Made by a program: the position numbers and the translations under genes. This document shows positions 35,284-43,788 of a stretch of DNA of 64,000 bases, piece after piece; position 1 is the first letter of the stretch, and every line of letters starts with the position of its first letter. The DNA lies in the NCBI RefSeq assembly GCF_030269545.1, contig NZ_BSTN01000003.1:1-64000 (forward strand), given 5' to 3'. The notes below the pieces were generated by a model. It was given only the letters and a program-made list of their open reading frames with translations. It did no database searches and had not been told where the DNA came from. Source of the stretch: Actinomadura sp. NBRC 104425. Lineage in GTDB: Bacteria; Actinomycetota; Actinomycetes; Streptosporangiales; Streptosporangiaceae.

Positions 35284-36320
35284 GAGTTCACCGCCCGGCG
35301 GCGGCGGATGAAGTGCAGGAACACCGGTCCTCCCAGCACGGCGGTGACGATACCGACCTGGACCTCCGAGGGCCGCGCCAGGACGCGTCCGAGGATGTCG
35401 GCGCCGAGCATGATGGCGGGCGACAGCACGGCGCAGTACGGCAGCAGCCAGCGCAGGTCGGGGCCGGTCAGGGCGCGCACCAGGTGCGGCACCATGAGGC
35501 CGACGAACACGATCGGCCCGCACGCCGCCGTGGCCGCCCCGCACAGCAGGGTCACGGTGACGATGCCCACGGCGCGGGTGCGTCCCGGGGAGGTGCCGAG
35601 CGCGCGCGCCGCGTCGTCGCCCATGCTGAGGGCGTTCAAGGGGCGCGCCAGCGCGAGCGCCAGCAGCAGCCCGGCGGCGATGAACGGTGCGACGCGCACG
35701 ACGGTGGCGGACTGCGCCGCGGCCAGCGACCCGACCGTCCAGAACCGCATGCGGTCGAGCGAGGCGGTGTCGAGCAGCTGCACGGCGTTGACGTAGGAGT
35801 AGAGGGCCGCGTTGAGGGCGGACCCGGCGAGGGCGAGCCGGGCGGGCGTGGCGTTGCGTCCGCCGCCCACCGCGTACAAGACGACGGCCACCGCGCCGGC
35901 CCCCGCCAGCGCGAACCACACGAAGCCCAGGAACGACACGATGCCGAGGAAGGAGATGGCCGACACCACCGCGGCGGCCGCGCCCGCGCTGATGCCCAGC
36001 AGGCCCGGGTCGGCGATCGGGTTGCGGGTGAGCGACTGCATGACGGCCCCGGCCAGGCCCAGCGCCATGCCCACCAGCAGTCCGAGCAGTGTGCGCGGCA
36101 GCCGCATCTGGTGGACGACCGGGTAGCCGGACGACGCCTCGTCGACGAGCCCGTGCCACACTTCGCCGGGCGACAGCGGTTTGGCGCCGACGGCCAGGCT
36201 CAGCAGCACGATGACGAGCAGTGCGCCCGCGGCCGCCGCCAGCCCGGCGGCGCGCGTGATCCGCCGCGCCTCGGCGGGCGCCCGCGTCTCGGGGACGGGC
36301 GGGGAGGTGGTCAGGGACAA
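35280..36320 (-). CDS. iron-siderophore ABC transporter permease (second importer, first gene)
   Basis: About 346 residues, FecCD family: MRLPRTLLGLLVGMALGLAG, TRNPIADPGLLGISAGAAAA and ALSMGDDAARALGTS. The start is uncertain. TTG at 36320 has GGAG 7 bases upstream; an in-frame TTG at 36365 lies almost against the iron box and would leave no room for a leader. The iron box at 36370-36388 implies iron repression of the operon. Confidence 0.88.
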   Translation of the reverse strand: MSLTTSPPVPETRAPAEARRITRAAGLAAAAGALLVIVLLSLAVGAKPLSPGEVWHGLVDEASSGYPVVHQMRLPRTLLGLLVGMALGLAGAVMQSLTRNPIADPGLLGISAGAAAAVVSAISFLGIVSFLGFVWFALAGAGAVAVVLYAVGGGRNATPARLALAGSALNAALYSYVNAVQLLDTASLDRMRFWTVGSLAAAQSATVVRVAPFIAAGLLLALALARPLNALSMGDDAARALGTSPGRTRAVGIVTVTLLCGAATAACGPIVFVGLMVPHLVRALTGPDLRWLLPYCAVLSPAIMLGADILGRVLARPSEVQVGIVTAVLGGPVFLHFIRRRRAVNS

Positions 36321-36369
36321 CTCGCTGCTCCGGCAGAGTGGGGGACGGCGCCCGGCTCTGGACAAGATA

Positions 36370-36388
36370 TTAGGTTAGGTTAACCTAA
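36370..36388. promoter_or_regulatory. IdeR/DmdR iron box in divergent promoter
   Basis: TTAGGTTAGGTTAACCTAA matches 18 of 19 positions of the iron-box consensus and is almost a perfect palindrome. It lies between the leftward permease operon and the rightward binding-protein gene (start 36438), so one bound repressor dimer pair could control both. Confidence 0.88.
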
Positions 36389-36437
36389 GCCACAATTCGG
36401 ACATCAGTCCCCCCAGTTACGGAAAGAACGATGCACC

Positions 36438-37472
36438 ATGTCTGACACCGCCCGTCGTCACCTGCTCACCCGCCGCACCGTGCTCGGCGCGGGCGGCGCG
36501 GCCGCCCTCGGCGCGCTGCTGGCCGCCTGCGGGGGCGGCGACTCCTCCGAGGGCGGCTCCGGGTCGGGCTCGGGCGCCTGGACGTTCACCGACGACCGCG
36601 GCACCAAGGTCTCGCTGAAGTCCCGGCCGCAGCGGGTGGTCGCCTACATCGGCTCGGCCGCCGCCCTGTACGACTTCGGCGTCACCACCGAGCAGATCGT
36701 CGGGGTGTACGGGCCGACCAAGCTCAAGGACGGCAGCCCGGACCCGCAGGCCGGGCGGGTCCCGGTGGACAAGGTGACGATCATCGGCAACGCCTACGGC
36801 GAGTTCAACCTGGAGAAGTACGCCTCGCTGCGGCCCCAGCTGCTGATCGACAACATGTTCGTGCCCGGCCAGCTGTTCTACGTGCCCGCCGAGAGCAAGG
36901 ACAAGATCTTCGCGCTGGCGCCCAGCATCGGCGTGTCCACCGGCTCGGCGCCGCTGCCCAAGCCGATCGAGCGGTTCCGCCAGCTGGCCGCCGCGCTCGG
37001 CGCCGACACCGACAGCGCGCAGGTCACCCAGGCCAAGGCCCGGTTCGACAAGGCGGCGCAGGCGGTGCGCGACGCGGTGGCGGCCAACAAGGGCATCAAG
37101 GTGCTGGCCGCCTCCGCCAGCCCCGACCTGTTCTACGCCTCCAACCCCGGCAAGAACAGCGACCTGATGTACTACCGCGAGCTCGGCGTGGACGTCATCG
37201 TTCCGGACAAGCTCGACAAGGAGGGCTACTTCGAGAGCCTGAGCTGGGAGAACGCCGACAAGTACCAGGCCGATGTGATCATGCTGGACAGCCGTACCCA
37301 GGCCCTGCAGCCCAAGGACCTGGGGGACAAGCCGTCCTGGAAGGACCTGCCCGCGGTCAAGGCGAACCAGGTCATCGGCTGGCAGCCCGAACCGGTCTTC
37401 TCCTACACCGGCTGCGCGCCGATCCTGGAGTCGCTCGCGCAGACCCTCAAGAACGCCAAGAAGATCATCTGA
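36438..37472 (+). CDS. iron-siderophore ABC transporter, substrate-binding lipoprotein (second importer)
   Basis: A 344-residue lipoprotein with a Tat-like N-terminus (LLTRRTVLGAG), lipobox LAAC and a Gly/Ser linker. The domain opening RGTKVSLKSRPQRVVAYIGSAAALYDFGV and the C-terminal ESLAQTL are typical of FecB/FhuD-like binders. It differs strongly from the binder at 13096-14064, so the two importers probably accept different siderophores. Its 3' end overlaps the convergent DUF72 gene by 8 bp. Confidence 0.9.
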   Translation: MSDTARRHLLTRRTVLGAGGAAALGALLAACGGGDSSEGGSGSGSGAWTFTDDRGTKVSLKSRPQRVVAYIGSAAALYDFGVTTEQIVGVYGPTKLKDGSPDPQAGRVPVDKVTIIGNAYGEFNLEKYASLRPQLLIDNMFVPGQLFYVPAESKDKIFALAPSIGVSTGSAPLPKPIERFRQLAAALGADTDSAQVTQAKARFDKAAQAVRDAVAANKGIKVLAASASPDLFYASNPGKNSDLMYYRELGVDVIVPDKLDKEGYFESLSWENADKYQADVIMLDSRTQALQPKDLGDKPSWKDLPAVKANQVIGWQPEPVFSYTGCAPILESLAQTLKNAKKII

Positions 37473-38223
37473 CCGCGTCCGGAACCCCGGCCCGCCGGGC
37501 CAGCTCGGTGAAGCGCAGTGCGTTGCGCACGGCCGCCCCGCCGGGGTCGTTGTTGAAGTAGACGAAGACGTCGGCGCCCGGCTCCCAGGCGCCGGCGGCG
37601 CGGCGGATCCAGGACGTCAGGGCCCGGTCGCCGTACGCGGGCCACGGCGCGGCCGCCCCCTCGTGCAGCCGCACGTATCCCCAGCCCGCCGTGCGCCACA
37701 GCGGAGTGACCGGGCGGCCGAGGACGTCCGCCCAGCACAGGGCCGCGCCGTGGCGTTCCAGTACGGCGCGGATCTCACCGGTCCACCAGCTCGGGTGCCG
37801 CGGCTCGACGGCGACCCGCACCCCGGCCGGGAAGCGGTCCAGGCACGCGGCGAGCAGGCCGGCGTCGGCGTGCAGGGTCGGGGGGAGCTGCAGCAGGATC
37901 GGACCGAGCCTGCCGCCGAGCCCCTGCGCGGCCGCCAGGAGGCGGGCGACGGGCTCGGCGGGTTCCCGCAGCCGTTTGACGTGGGTGAGGAACCGGCTGG
38001 CCTTGACGGCCATGACGAAACCGCCGGGCGTGCGGGCGGCCCAGTTCTCGAACGTCTCGCGTTTGGGCAGCCGGTAGAACGCGGCGTTGCTCTCCACCGT
38101 GTCGAAGCATTCGGCGTACCGCTCCAGCCACAGCCGCTGCGGCAGGCCCGGCGGGTACAGCACGCCGCGCCAGTGCGGGTACTGCCAGCCCGAGCAGCCC
38201 ACCAGCATCGCCATCGCGCTCAC
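37465..38223 (-). CDS. DUF72 (YecE-like) family protein
   Basis: A 252-residue TIM-barrel-like protein. VGCSGWQYPHWRGVLYPPGL at the start, the NAAFYRLP segment, ILLQLPPTLH and YVRLHEG near the C-terminus (YVYFNNDPGG region FVYFNND) are DUF72 signatures. GTG at 38223 overlaps the CapA-like gene stop by 4 bp, and an ATG at 38214 is also possible. The coupling to CapA suggests a common role, but DUF72 has no settled biochemical function. Confidence 0.87.
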   Translation of the reverse strand: MSAMAMLVGCSGWQYPHWRGVLYPPGLPQRLWLERYAECFDTVESNAAFYRLPKRETFENWAARTPGGFVMAVKASRFLTHVKRLREPAEPVARLLAAAQGLGGRLGPILLQLPPTLHADAGLLAACLDRFPAGVRVAVEPRHPSWWTGEIRAVLERHGAALCWADVLGRPVTPLWRTAGWGYVRLHEGAAAPWPAYGDRALTSWIRRAAGAWEPGADVFVYFNNDPGGAAVRNALRFTELARRAGVPDAVR

Positions 38224-39236
38224 CCCCGCTTCCGGTGCACCGCCCCATCGCTTTGGTCCATGCGCACCACGAGCCGGCCGCCGTCCTCGGCGACCGGGGT
38301 GCCGAACTCGCGGCACGCCTCGGTGAACCGGCCGCCGATCCACCTGCGGTCGGCGCCGGCGGCCAGCCGCGTGCGCGCGAAGTCCAGCCGCAGCGGCACC
38401 GCCTCCAGCCGCACGGGCGTCAGCGGCGCCCGCTCGGCGCGGCGTTCCAGCGTCACCAGGAACAGCAGCCCCAGGTCGTTGCGCAGCAGCCGGTCGACCA
38501 CGTAGTCGTCGATGAAGTCGCCGAGGTCGAACAGCACCCGGCCCGCGACGCCCTGGAAGACGTGCGCGGACGTCCCGGCGACCAGGGTGGCGCCCGCCGC
38601 GGCCAGCGCGCCGGCCGCGCGCCGCACGTACCGCAGCGGCCCGGGCGCCATGTTCGGCCCCCAGTGCGGCGTCACCAGCACCGCGTCGGCCCGCCCGCGC
38701 AGCGCGCGGACCGTGTCGAGCAGCCAATGCGGCGTCCCGGCGGTCAGGTCGGCGTACGCCACGCCGGGCCGGTGCGTGCCCGCGGCGAAGTCGGCCGGGT
38801 GGTCGGTCACGCCGACGACGGCGATGCGTGCGTCGCGGACCTTCAGGAACACCGGCGCGCGGGCGTGCGCCTCGTCCTCGCCGGCCCCGACCGCGGCGAT
38901 GCCGGCCGCGGCCAGGTGCTCGCGGGTGTCGGCGAGCGCGTCGGCGCCGAAGTCCAGCGCGTGGTTGTTGGCGAGGTTGACGCAGTCGACGCCGAGACCG
39001 GCCAGCGCCTCCGCCGCGACGGGGGGCGCGCGGAAGTGGAACGCCTTGCCGGGCGCGGGCCACGGCCGGCCGCGCCCTGACACGCAGCACTCCAGGTTCA
39101 GCACCGCCAGGTCCGCCTCGGCGAACGCCTCACGCACCCCGTCCGAGAACAGCGCGTGCGGGCCGGTCTCGGCGAGCTGCTCCGCGACACCGCGGCCGAG
39201 CATGGTGTCCCCGGCCAGCGCCACCGTGACCGCCAT
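38220..39236 (-). CDS. CapA-family metallophosphatase-like protein
   Basis: A 338-residue protein with the PGA_cap (CapA) fold: LAGDTMLGR at the start, NLECCVS, NLANNHALDFG and TPHWGPN provide the metal-ligand set of calcineurin-like enzymes, and GTSAHVFQG near position 220 completes it. There is no signal peptide or membrane anchor, unlike capsule CapA proteins, so it is probably cytoplasmic. It is coupled to the DUF72 gene by a GTGA overlap. The substrate is unknown. Confidence 0.85.
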   Translation of the reverse strand: MAVTVALAGDTMLGRGVAEQLAETGPHALFSDGVREAFAEADLAVLNLECCVSGRGRPWPAPGKAFHFRAPPVAAEALAGLGVDCVNLANNHALDFGADALADTREHLAAAGIAAVGAGEDEAHARAPVFLKVRDARIAVVGVTDHPADFAAGTHRPGVAYADLTAGTPHWLLDTVRALRGRADAVLVTPHWGPNMAPGPLRYVRRAAGALAAAGATLVAGTSAHVFQGVAGRVLFDLGDFIDDYVVDRLLRNDLGLLFLVTLERRAERAPLTPVRLEAVPLRLDFARTRLAAGADRRWIGGRFTEACREFGTPVAEDGGRLVVRMDQSDGAVHRKRG

Positions 39237-39292
39237 GCGGGTCCCCTACCCACGGGTGCCGGGCCAATCGCCCGGACGCCCCCGCGCATGGG

Positions 39293-39331
39293 CCCGGCCC
39301 CGTCCTTGGGGGCGGTAAGGACGGGGCCGGG
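39293..39331. terminator. strong terminator hairpin after the symporter operon
   Basis: CCCGGCCCCGTCCTT (39293-39307) and AAGGACGGGGCCGGG (39317-39331) form a perfect 15-bp stem with a 9-nt loop. It lies between the ActP symporter (stop 39427) and the CapA-like gene, both leftward. A plus-strand run of ten G at 39378-39387 is nearby. Confidence 0.75.
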
Positions 39332-39426
39332 ACCTGTCTCCGGGGCGGCGGAGCGGGGCGGGGGCCGGTGCTCGGGCGGGGGGGGGGAGCCGGCTGCGCA
39401 TCCCCGGAGCCTGGAGGGGCGGGCGA

Positions 39427-41037
39427 CTAGTGGTGTACGGCGCCTTCCGCGCCCGCCCCGGTCAGTGCACGCACCTCGATCTCGGCGTACTTGGCGTTGT
39501 TGTACTCCTTGCTCAGCACCGTGCCGAGCCAGCCGCACAGGAACCCGAACGGGATGGACACGATGCCCGGGTTCTCCAGCGGGAACCAGGCGAAGTCGGC
39601 GTCGGTGAACAGCGCGGTCTCCTTGCCGGACACCACCGGCGAGAACGCCACCAGGAACACCGCCGAGCCCAGCCCGCCGTAGATCGCCGCGACCGCGCCG
39701 GAGGTGTTGAACCGCTTCCAGAACAGGCTGTAGAGGAGCGCGGGCAGGTTGCCGGACGCGGCGACCGCGAACGCCAGCGCCACCAGGAACGCCACGTTCA
39801 GCCGCTGCGCGTAGATGCCCAGCACGATCGACACCGCGCCGATGACCAGGGCGGCGATGCGGGCGACCCGCACCTCCTCCCGCTCGGTGACCTGGCCGCG
39901 CTTGAACACGTGGGCGTACAGGTCGTGGGCGAACGACGACGAGGACGCCAGCGTCAGCCCGGCCACCACCGCCAGGATCGTCGCGAACGCCACCGCCGCG
40001 ATGACCGCCAGCAGGATCGTGCCGCCCGCGTCGCCCAACACCCGCTTGCCGATCTCCTCGGCCAGCTGCGGCGCGGCGGTGTTGCCCGCCGAATTCTGCT
40101 CGCGGATGGCGTCGCTGCCCACCAGCGCGGCGGCGCCGAAGCCCAGCACCAGCGTCAGCAGGTAGAACACGCCGATGATGCCGATGCCCCACTGCACCGA
40201 CTTGCGGGCGTCCCGGGCGGTCGGGACGGTGTAGAAGCGGATGAGGATGTGCGGCAGGCCCGCGGTGCCCAGCACCAGCGCCAGGCCGAGGCTGATGAGG
40301 TCGAGCTTGCCGGTCAGGCCGGACGCGTCGGTGGCGTAGCGCAGGCCGGGCTCCAGGAACGCCTCGCCCTTGCCGCTCTGGTCGGCGGCGTCGCGCAGCA
40401 GCGTGGACAGGTTGAACCCGAACTTGCCCAGCACCAGCAGGGTGACCAGGGCGGCGCCGCCCATCAGCAGCACGGCCTTGACGATCTGCACCCAGGTGGT
40501 GCCCTTCATGCCGCCGACCGTGACATAGATGATCATCAGCGCGCCGACCAGCACGATCGTGGCGTTCTTGGCGAAGTCGCTGGTGAAACCGAACAGCAGC
40601 GCCACCAGCGCGCCCGCGCCCACCATCTGCGCCAGCAGGTAGAAGATCGACACCGCGATCGTGGACACGCCCGCCGCGGTGCGCACCGGCCGCGGGCTCA
40701 TCCGGAACGCCAGCACGTCGGCCATGGTGAACCGGCCCGAGTTGCGCAGCAGCTCGGCCACCAGCAGCAGCGCCACCAGCCAGGCCACCAGGAACCCGAT
40801 CGAGTACAGGAACCCGTCGTAGCCGTACAGCGCGATCAGCCCGGCGATGCCGAGGAACGAGGCGGCCGACATGTAGTCGCCGCCGATGGCAAGGCCGTTC
40901 TGGACACCGGAGAACGAGCGTCCGCCCGCGTAGAAGTCGGTGGCGTCCTTGGTGTTGCGGCTGGCCCAGACGGTGATCGCCAGCGTTCCGGCGACGAACG
41001 TCAAAAACAGGATGACGGCGAGGGTCTCGTGGCTCAT
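39427..41037 (-). CDS. actP: cation/acetate symporter (ActP type)
   Basis: A 536-residue sodium:solute symporter with about 13 helices. The SSS opening ATDFYAGGRSFSGVQNGLAIGGDYMSAASFLG, shown as positions 32-63 of the product, and LGTAGLPHILIRFYTVP are the ActP signatures. It takes up acetate and related short carboxylates. Its start overlaps the YjcH-like gene by 4 bp (ATGA), as in E. coli yjcH-actP. This is the second symporter of the locus; the other, at 41591-43321, is diverged. Confidence 0.92.
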   Translation of the reverse strand: MSHETLAVILFLTFVAGTLAITVWASRNTKDATDFYAGGRSFSGVQNGLAIGGDYMSAASFLGIAGLIALYGYDGFLYSIGFLVAWLVALLLVAELLRNSGRFTMADVLAFRMSPRPVRTAAGVSTIAVSIFYLLAQMVGAGALVALLFGFTSDFAKNATIVLVGALMIIYVTVGGMKGTTWVQIVKAVLLMGGAALVTLLVLGKFGFNLSTLLRDAADQSGKGEAFLEPGLRYATDASGLTGKLDLISLGLALVLGTAGLPHILIRFYTVPTARDARKSVQWGIGIIGVFYLLTLVLGFGAAALVGSDAIREQNSAGNTAAPQLAEEIGKRVLGDAGGTILLAVIAAVAFATILAVVAGLTLASSSSFAHDLYAHVFKRGQVTEREEVRVARIAALVIGAVSIVLGIYAQRLNVAFLVALAFAVAASGNLPALLYSLFWKRFNTSGAVAAIYGGLGSAVFLVAFSPVVSGKETALFTDADFAWFPLENPGIVSIPFGFLCGWLGTVLSKEYNNAKYAEIEVRALTGAGAEGAVHH

Positions 41038-41408
41038 CGGTTCTCCTCCCCCGCGCCGCCGCCGGCGGCCGCGGCGGCGCCGGCGCTCGCCTCGACCTCG
41101 CCGCGCAGCCGGTCGGCCAGCGGGTCGAGTGTGCGCTCGGCGTGCCGGGAGTACTGCCAGGCGATCAGGAAGGTCGACACGAACTGCAGCAGACCGAAGA
41201 TCAGCGCGATGTTGATGAACCCGACGACCTTGGTGCCCATGAAGTCGCGCGCCCAGCCCGACAGCACCACGTACAGCAGGTACCAGGCCAGGAACGCGGC
41301 GGTCGCCGGGAAGGCGAACGCGCGGAACCGGCGCCGCAGCTCTTGGAAGTCCGGACCCTGTTGGACGCGTTCATAGACCGTGGACGTGGGATGGTGCTCT
41401 ACGGCCAC
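41034..41408 (-). CDS. YjcH-like DUF485 membrane protein
   Basis: A 124-residue two-helix membrane protein: FRAFAFPATAAFLAWYLLYVVLSGWARDFM and GFINIALIFGLLQFVSTFLIAWQYSRHAERTLDPLAD are typical DUF485 segments (positions 28-58 and 63-100). It is the usual partner of ActP, encoded just upstream with a 4-bp overlap. GTG start at 41408 with GGAGGAG 4 bases upstream. Its molecular task is unclear; it probably supports the symporter. Confidence 0.9.
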   Translation of the reverse strand: MAVEHHPTSTVYERVQQGPDFQELRRRFRAFAFPATAAFLAWYLLYVVLSGWARDFMGTKVVGFINIALIFGLLQFVSTFLIAWQYSRHAERTLDPLADRLRGEVEASAGAAAAAGGGAGEENR

Positions 41409-41422
41409 TGCTCCTCCTCGGC

Positions 41423-41438
41423 TGTGACGTCGGTCACG
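41423..41438. promoter_or_regulatory. Crp/GlxR-like site upstream of yjcH-actP
   Basis: TGTGACGTCGGTCACG fits TGTGA-N6-TCACA at 9 of 10 conserved positions. It lies 15 bp upstream of the YjcH-like start, just behind its ribosome site. In corynebacteria and E. coli, acetate uptake is controlled by cAMP regulators of this family. The position so near the start codon would suit a repressor or roadblock better than an activator. Confidence 0.5.
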
Positions 41439-41590
41439 TCACGGTAGAGGCCGTCCGGCGATCGCACGAGACGGTGCGCGCCGCCGTGCGGTCAGCTGCC
41501 GCTCATGAGCGACGACCCGTCCGCCCTCGTCGGCGAACGGTCGATTTGGCGCGACGAACGGCACTCCCGGCCGGTCGGCGGCGCGGGCTC

Positions 41591-43321
41591 TCAGACGCGC
41601 TTGGGCCGCCAGGTGCCGCGGTCGACGTTCAGCGACTCGGGGGTGTGCAGCCGCACCATCATGCGCGCCACGTCCGGCGGGACGCCCCGCGGCGTGGCCA
41701 GCGACACCCCGATCATGACGGCGAACGCGACCGGCACCGTCCAGGCGGCGGGCTGCTCCAGCAGCGCGCCCGCCAGCCCCTCCGGCGCGCCCCCGGCGAC
41801 CGTGACGACCACCGCGGTGCCCGCCAGCGCTCCCCCGGTGACCAGCCCGGCCAGCGCGCCCGCCACGGTCAGCCGCCGCCACCAGATGCCCAGCACCAGC
41901 AGCGGGCAGAACGTGGACGCGGCGACCGCGAACGCCAGCCCCACCACGTCCGCCACCGCCAGGGACCGCGCCGCGACCGACAGCGCCAGCGGCACGGCCA
42001 GCGCCAGCAGCGTCGCCGCCCGGAACGAGCGCACCCCGCCGCGCAGGATGTCCTGCCCGAGCACCCCCGCCACCGACACCGTCAGCCCGGACGAGGTGGA
42101 CAGGAACGCCGCCACCGCCCCGCCGGTCACCAGCGCGCCCAGCAGGTCGCCCGCCGCGCCGCCGAGCACCCGGCCGGGCAGCGTCAGCACCACCGCGTCG
42201 GTGCGGCCGGTCATGAGCAGCTCGGGCGTGTAGAGGCGGCCCAGCGCCCCGTACACGCCGGGCAGCAGGTAGAACGCGCCGAGCAGCGACAGCACCATGA
42301 CGGTGGTGCGGCGCGCCGCCCGCCCGTCGGGGTTGGTGTAGAACCGCACCAGCACGTGCGGCAGGCCCATCGTGCCGAGGAACGTGGCGAGGATCAGCGA
42401 GTACGTCGCGTACAGCGAGTGCTCGCGGCCGTCCAGCGGCATCGCCCACTGCCGGTCGGTGCGCGCGGGGATGTCCTCCACGTGCGGCACGGCGGCGCCG
42501 CGCGGGAACGTCAGCGCGGTGTCCCGGCCGACCTCGTGCGGGCCCGGCGCCAGCGTCACCGCGGCGCCGTCGTGGGTGCGGCCGTCCACCCGCCCGGTGG
42601 CCGTCACCGTGACCGGCTCGGCCACCTTGACGGTGACGGCGGCGCCGACGGTCACGGTGGTGCGCTCGGGGAAACGCGGCGCGGTGTCGCGGTCCAGGCC
42701 GGGCGCGCCGTCGAACCGCCACGCCAGCAGCAGGAACACCAGCGGCACGGCCATCCCGGTCAGCTTCAGCCAGTACTGGAACGCCTGGACGAGCGTGATG
42801 CTGCGCATGCCGCCCGCCAGCACGTTCACCGCGACGACGACGGTGATCAGCACCGGGCCCGCCCACAGCGGCGCGCCCGTCACCGTCCGCAGCACCAGCC
42901 CGGCGCTCTGGAACTGCGGCATCATGTACAGCCAGCCGATCAGCACCACCAGCACGCTGGTGACGCGGCGCACCGCCATCGACTCCAGCCGCGCCTCGGC
43001 GAAGTCGGGCAGGGTGTAGGCGCCGGAGCGGCGCAGCGGCGCCGACACCAGCATCAGCAGCACCAGGTAGCCGCCGGTCCAGCCGACCGGCAGCCACAGC
43101 ATGTCGGCGCCGAACGCCAGGATCAGCCCGGCCGCGCCCAGGAACGAGGCCGCCGACAGGTACTCCCCGCCGATCGCCGAGGCGTTGCGCAGCGGCGTCA
43201 CCGTGCGGGACGCCACGTAGAAGTCGGAAGTGGTGCGGGAGATGCGCAGCCCGAGCGTGCCGATGAGCACGGTGGCGGCGACCACCGCCGCGATCCCGGC
43301 CAGGCCGTAGGCGGTGCTCAT
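41591..43321 (-). CDS. second sodium:solute symporter, ActP-like
   Basis: A 576-residue SSS-family protein: TSDFYVASRTVTPLRNASAI near the start and GTMGLPHVLVRFYTNPDG. It carries an extra hydrophilic segment of about 80 residues (positions about 205-285, with TVTVGAAVTVKVAEPVTV) between helices, not present in its neighbour at 39427-41037. It is the third gene of a coupled set: its ATG overlaps the small membrane-protein stop (ATGA). The substrate is likely a carboxylate, perhaps different from acetate. Confidence 0.88.
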   Translation of the reverse strand: MSTAYGLAGIAAVVAATVLIGTLGLRISRTTSDFYVASRTVTPLRNASAIGGEYLSAASFLGAAGLILAFGADMLWLPVGWTGGYLVLLMLVSAPLRRSGAYTLPDFAEARLESMAVRRVTSVLVVLIGWLYMMPQFQSAGLVLRTVTGAPLWAGPVLITVVVAVNVLAGGMRSITLVQAFQYWLKLTGMAVPLVFLLLAWRFDGAPGLDRDTAPRFPERTTVTVGAAVTVKVAEPVTVTATGRVDGRTHDGAAVTLAPGPHEVGRDTALTFPRGAAVPHVEDIPARTDRQWAMPLDGREHSLYATYSLILATFLGTMGLPHVLVRFYTNPDGRAARRTTVMVLSLLGAFYLLPGVYGALGRLYTPELLMTGRTDAVVLTLPGRVLGGAAGDLLGALVTGGAVAAFLSTSSGLTVSVAGVLGQDILRGGVRSFRAATLLALAVPLALSVAARSLAVADVVGLAFAVAASTFCPLLVLGIWWRRLTVAGALAGLVTGGALAGTAVVVTVAGGAPEGLAGALLEQPAAWTVPVAFAVMIGVSLATPRGVPPDVARMMVRLHTPESLNVDRGTWRPKRV

Positions 43322-43788
43322 CCCCGGTTCCGGTCGGCCCAGCGGTTGTCGACCAGGTCGGCGAAGTCGCGTTCGTTGCGTTCGGCCTGCCGGACGTACC
43401 ACCAGCCGCACGCCACGAACCACGGGTAGACCAGCCCGCCCAGCAGCACCCACGCCAGCGGCAGGCCCGCCACCCGCTGCTCGCGCAGCTCCGGCACCAG
43501 CGCGAACAGCACGGGGAGCCCGCCGACCACGGCGGCCAGCACCGCGCACAGCCGCACCGCGAGCCGCAGTTGCGCCTGCACCAGCGAGCGCATGTACGCC
43601 TCGCCGAGCCCGGTCTGCTCGTCGATCTCCCGCGTCACCGGGTGCCGCAGCCGCCGGGAGGCCCGGGTGCGCGGCCCGGTCACCCGCGTCCGCCCCGGCG
43701 CGGGCGCGTCGCTGCTATTCGCCCGGGCCGCGGGCCGGGACGGCGTCGTCGCCTCGCGCTCGCCGGCGCGCCCGTCCGGCCCGCTCAT
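43318..43788 (-). CDS. small membrane protein, DUF485-like partner of the second symporter
   Basis: A 156-residue protein. A hydrophilic N-terminal half (Arg/Pro-rich, TREIDEQTGLGEAYMRSLVQAQLRLAVRL) is followed by two helices (LCAVLAAVVGGLPVLFALV, LAWVLLGGLVYPWFVACGWW) and a charged tail with RQAERNERDFADLV, as in DUF485 proteins. It overlaps both neighbours by 4 bp. It probably plays the YjcH-like role for the symporter at 41591-43321. Confidence 0.8.
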   Translation of the reverse strand: MSGPDGRAGEREATTPSRPAARANSSDAPAPGRTRVTGPRTRASRRLRHPVTREIDEQTGLGEAYMRSLVQAQLRLAVRLCAVLAAVVGGLPVLFALVPELREQRVAGLPLAWVLLGGLVYPWFVACGWWYVRQAERNERDFADLVDNRWADRNRG

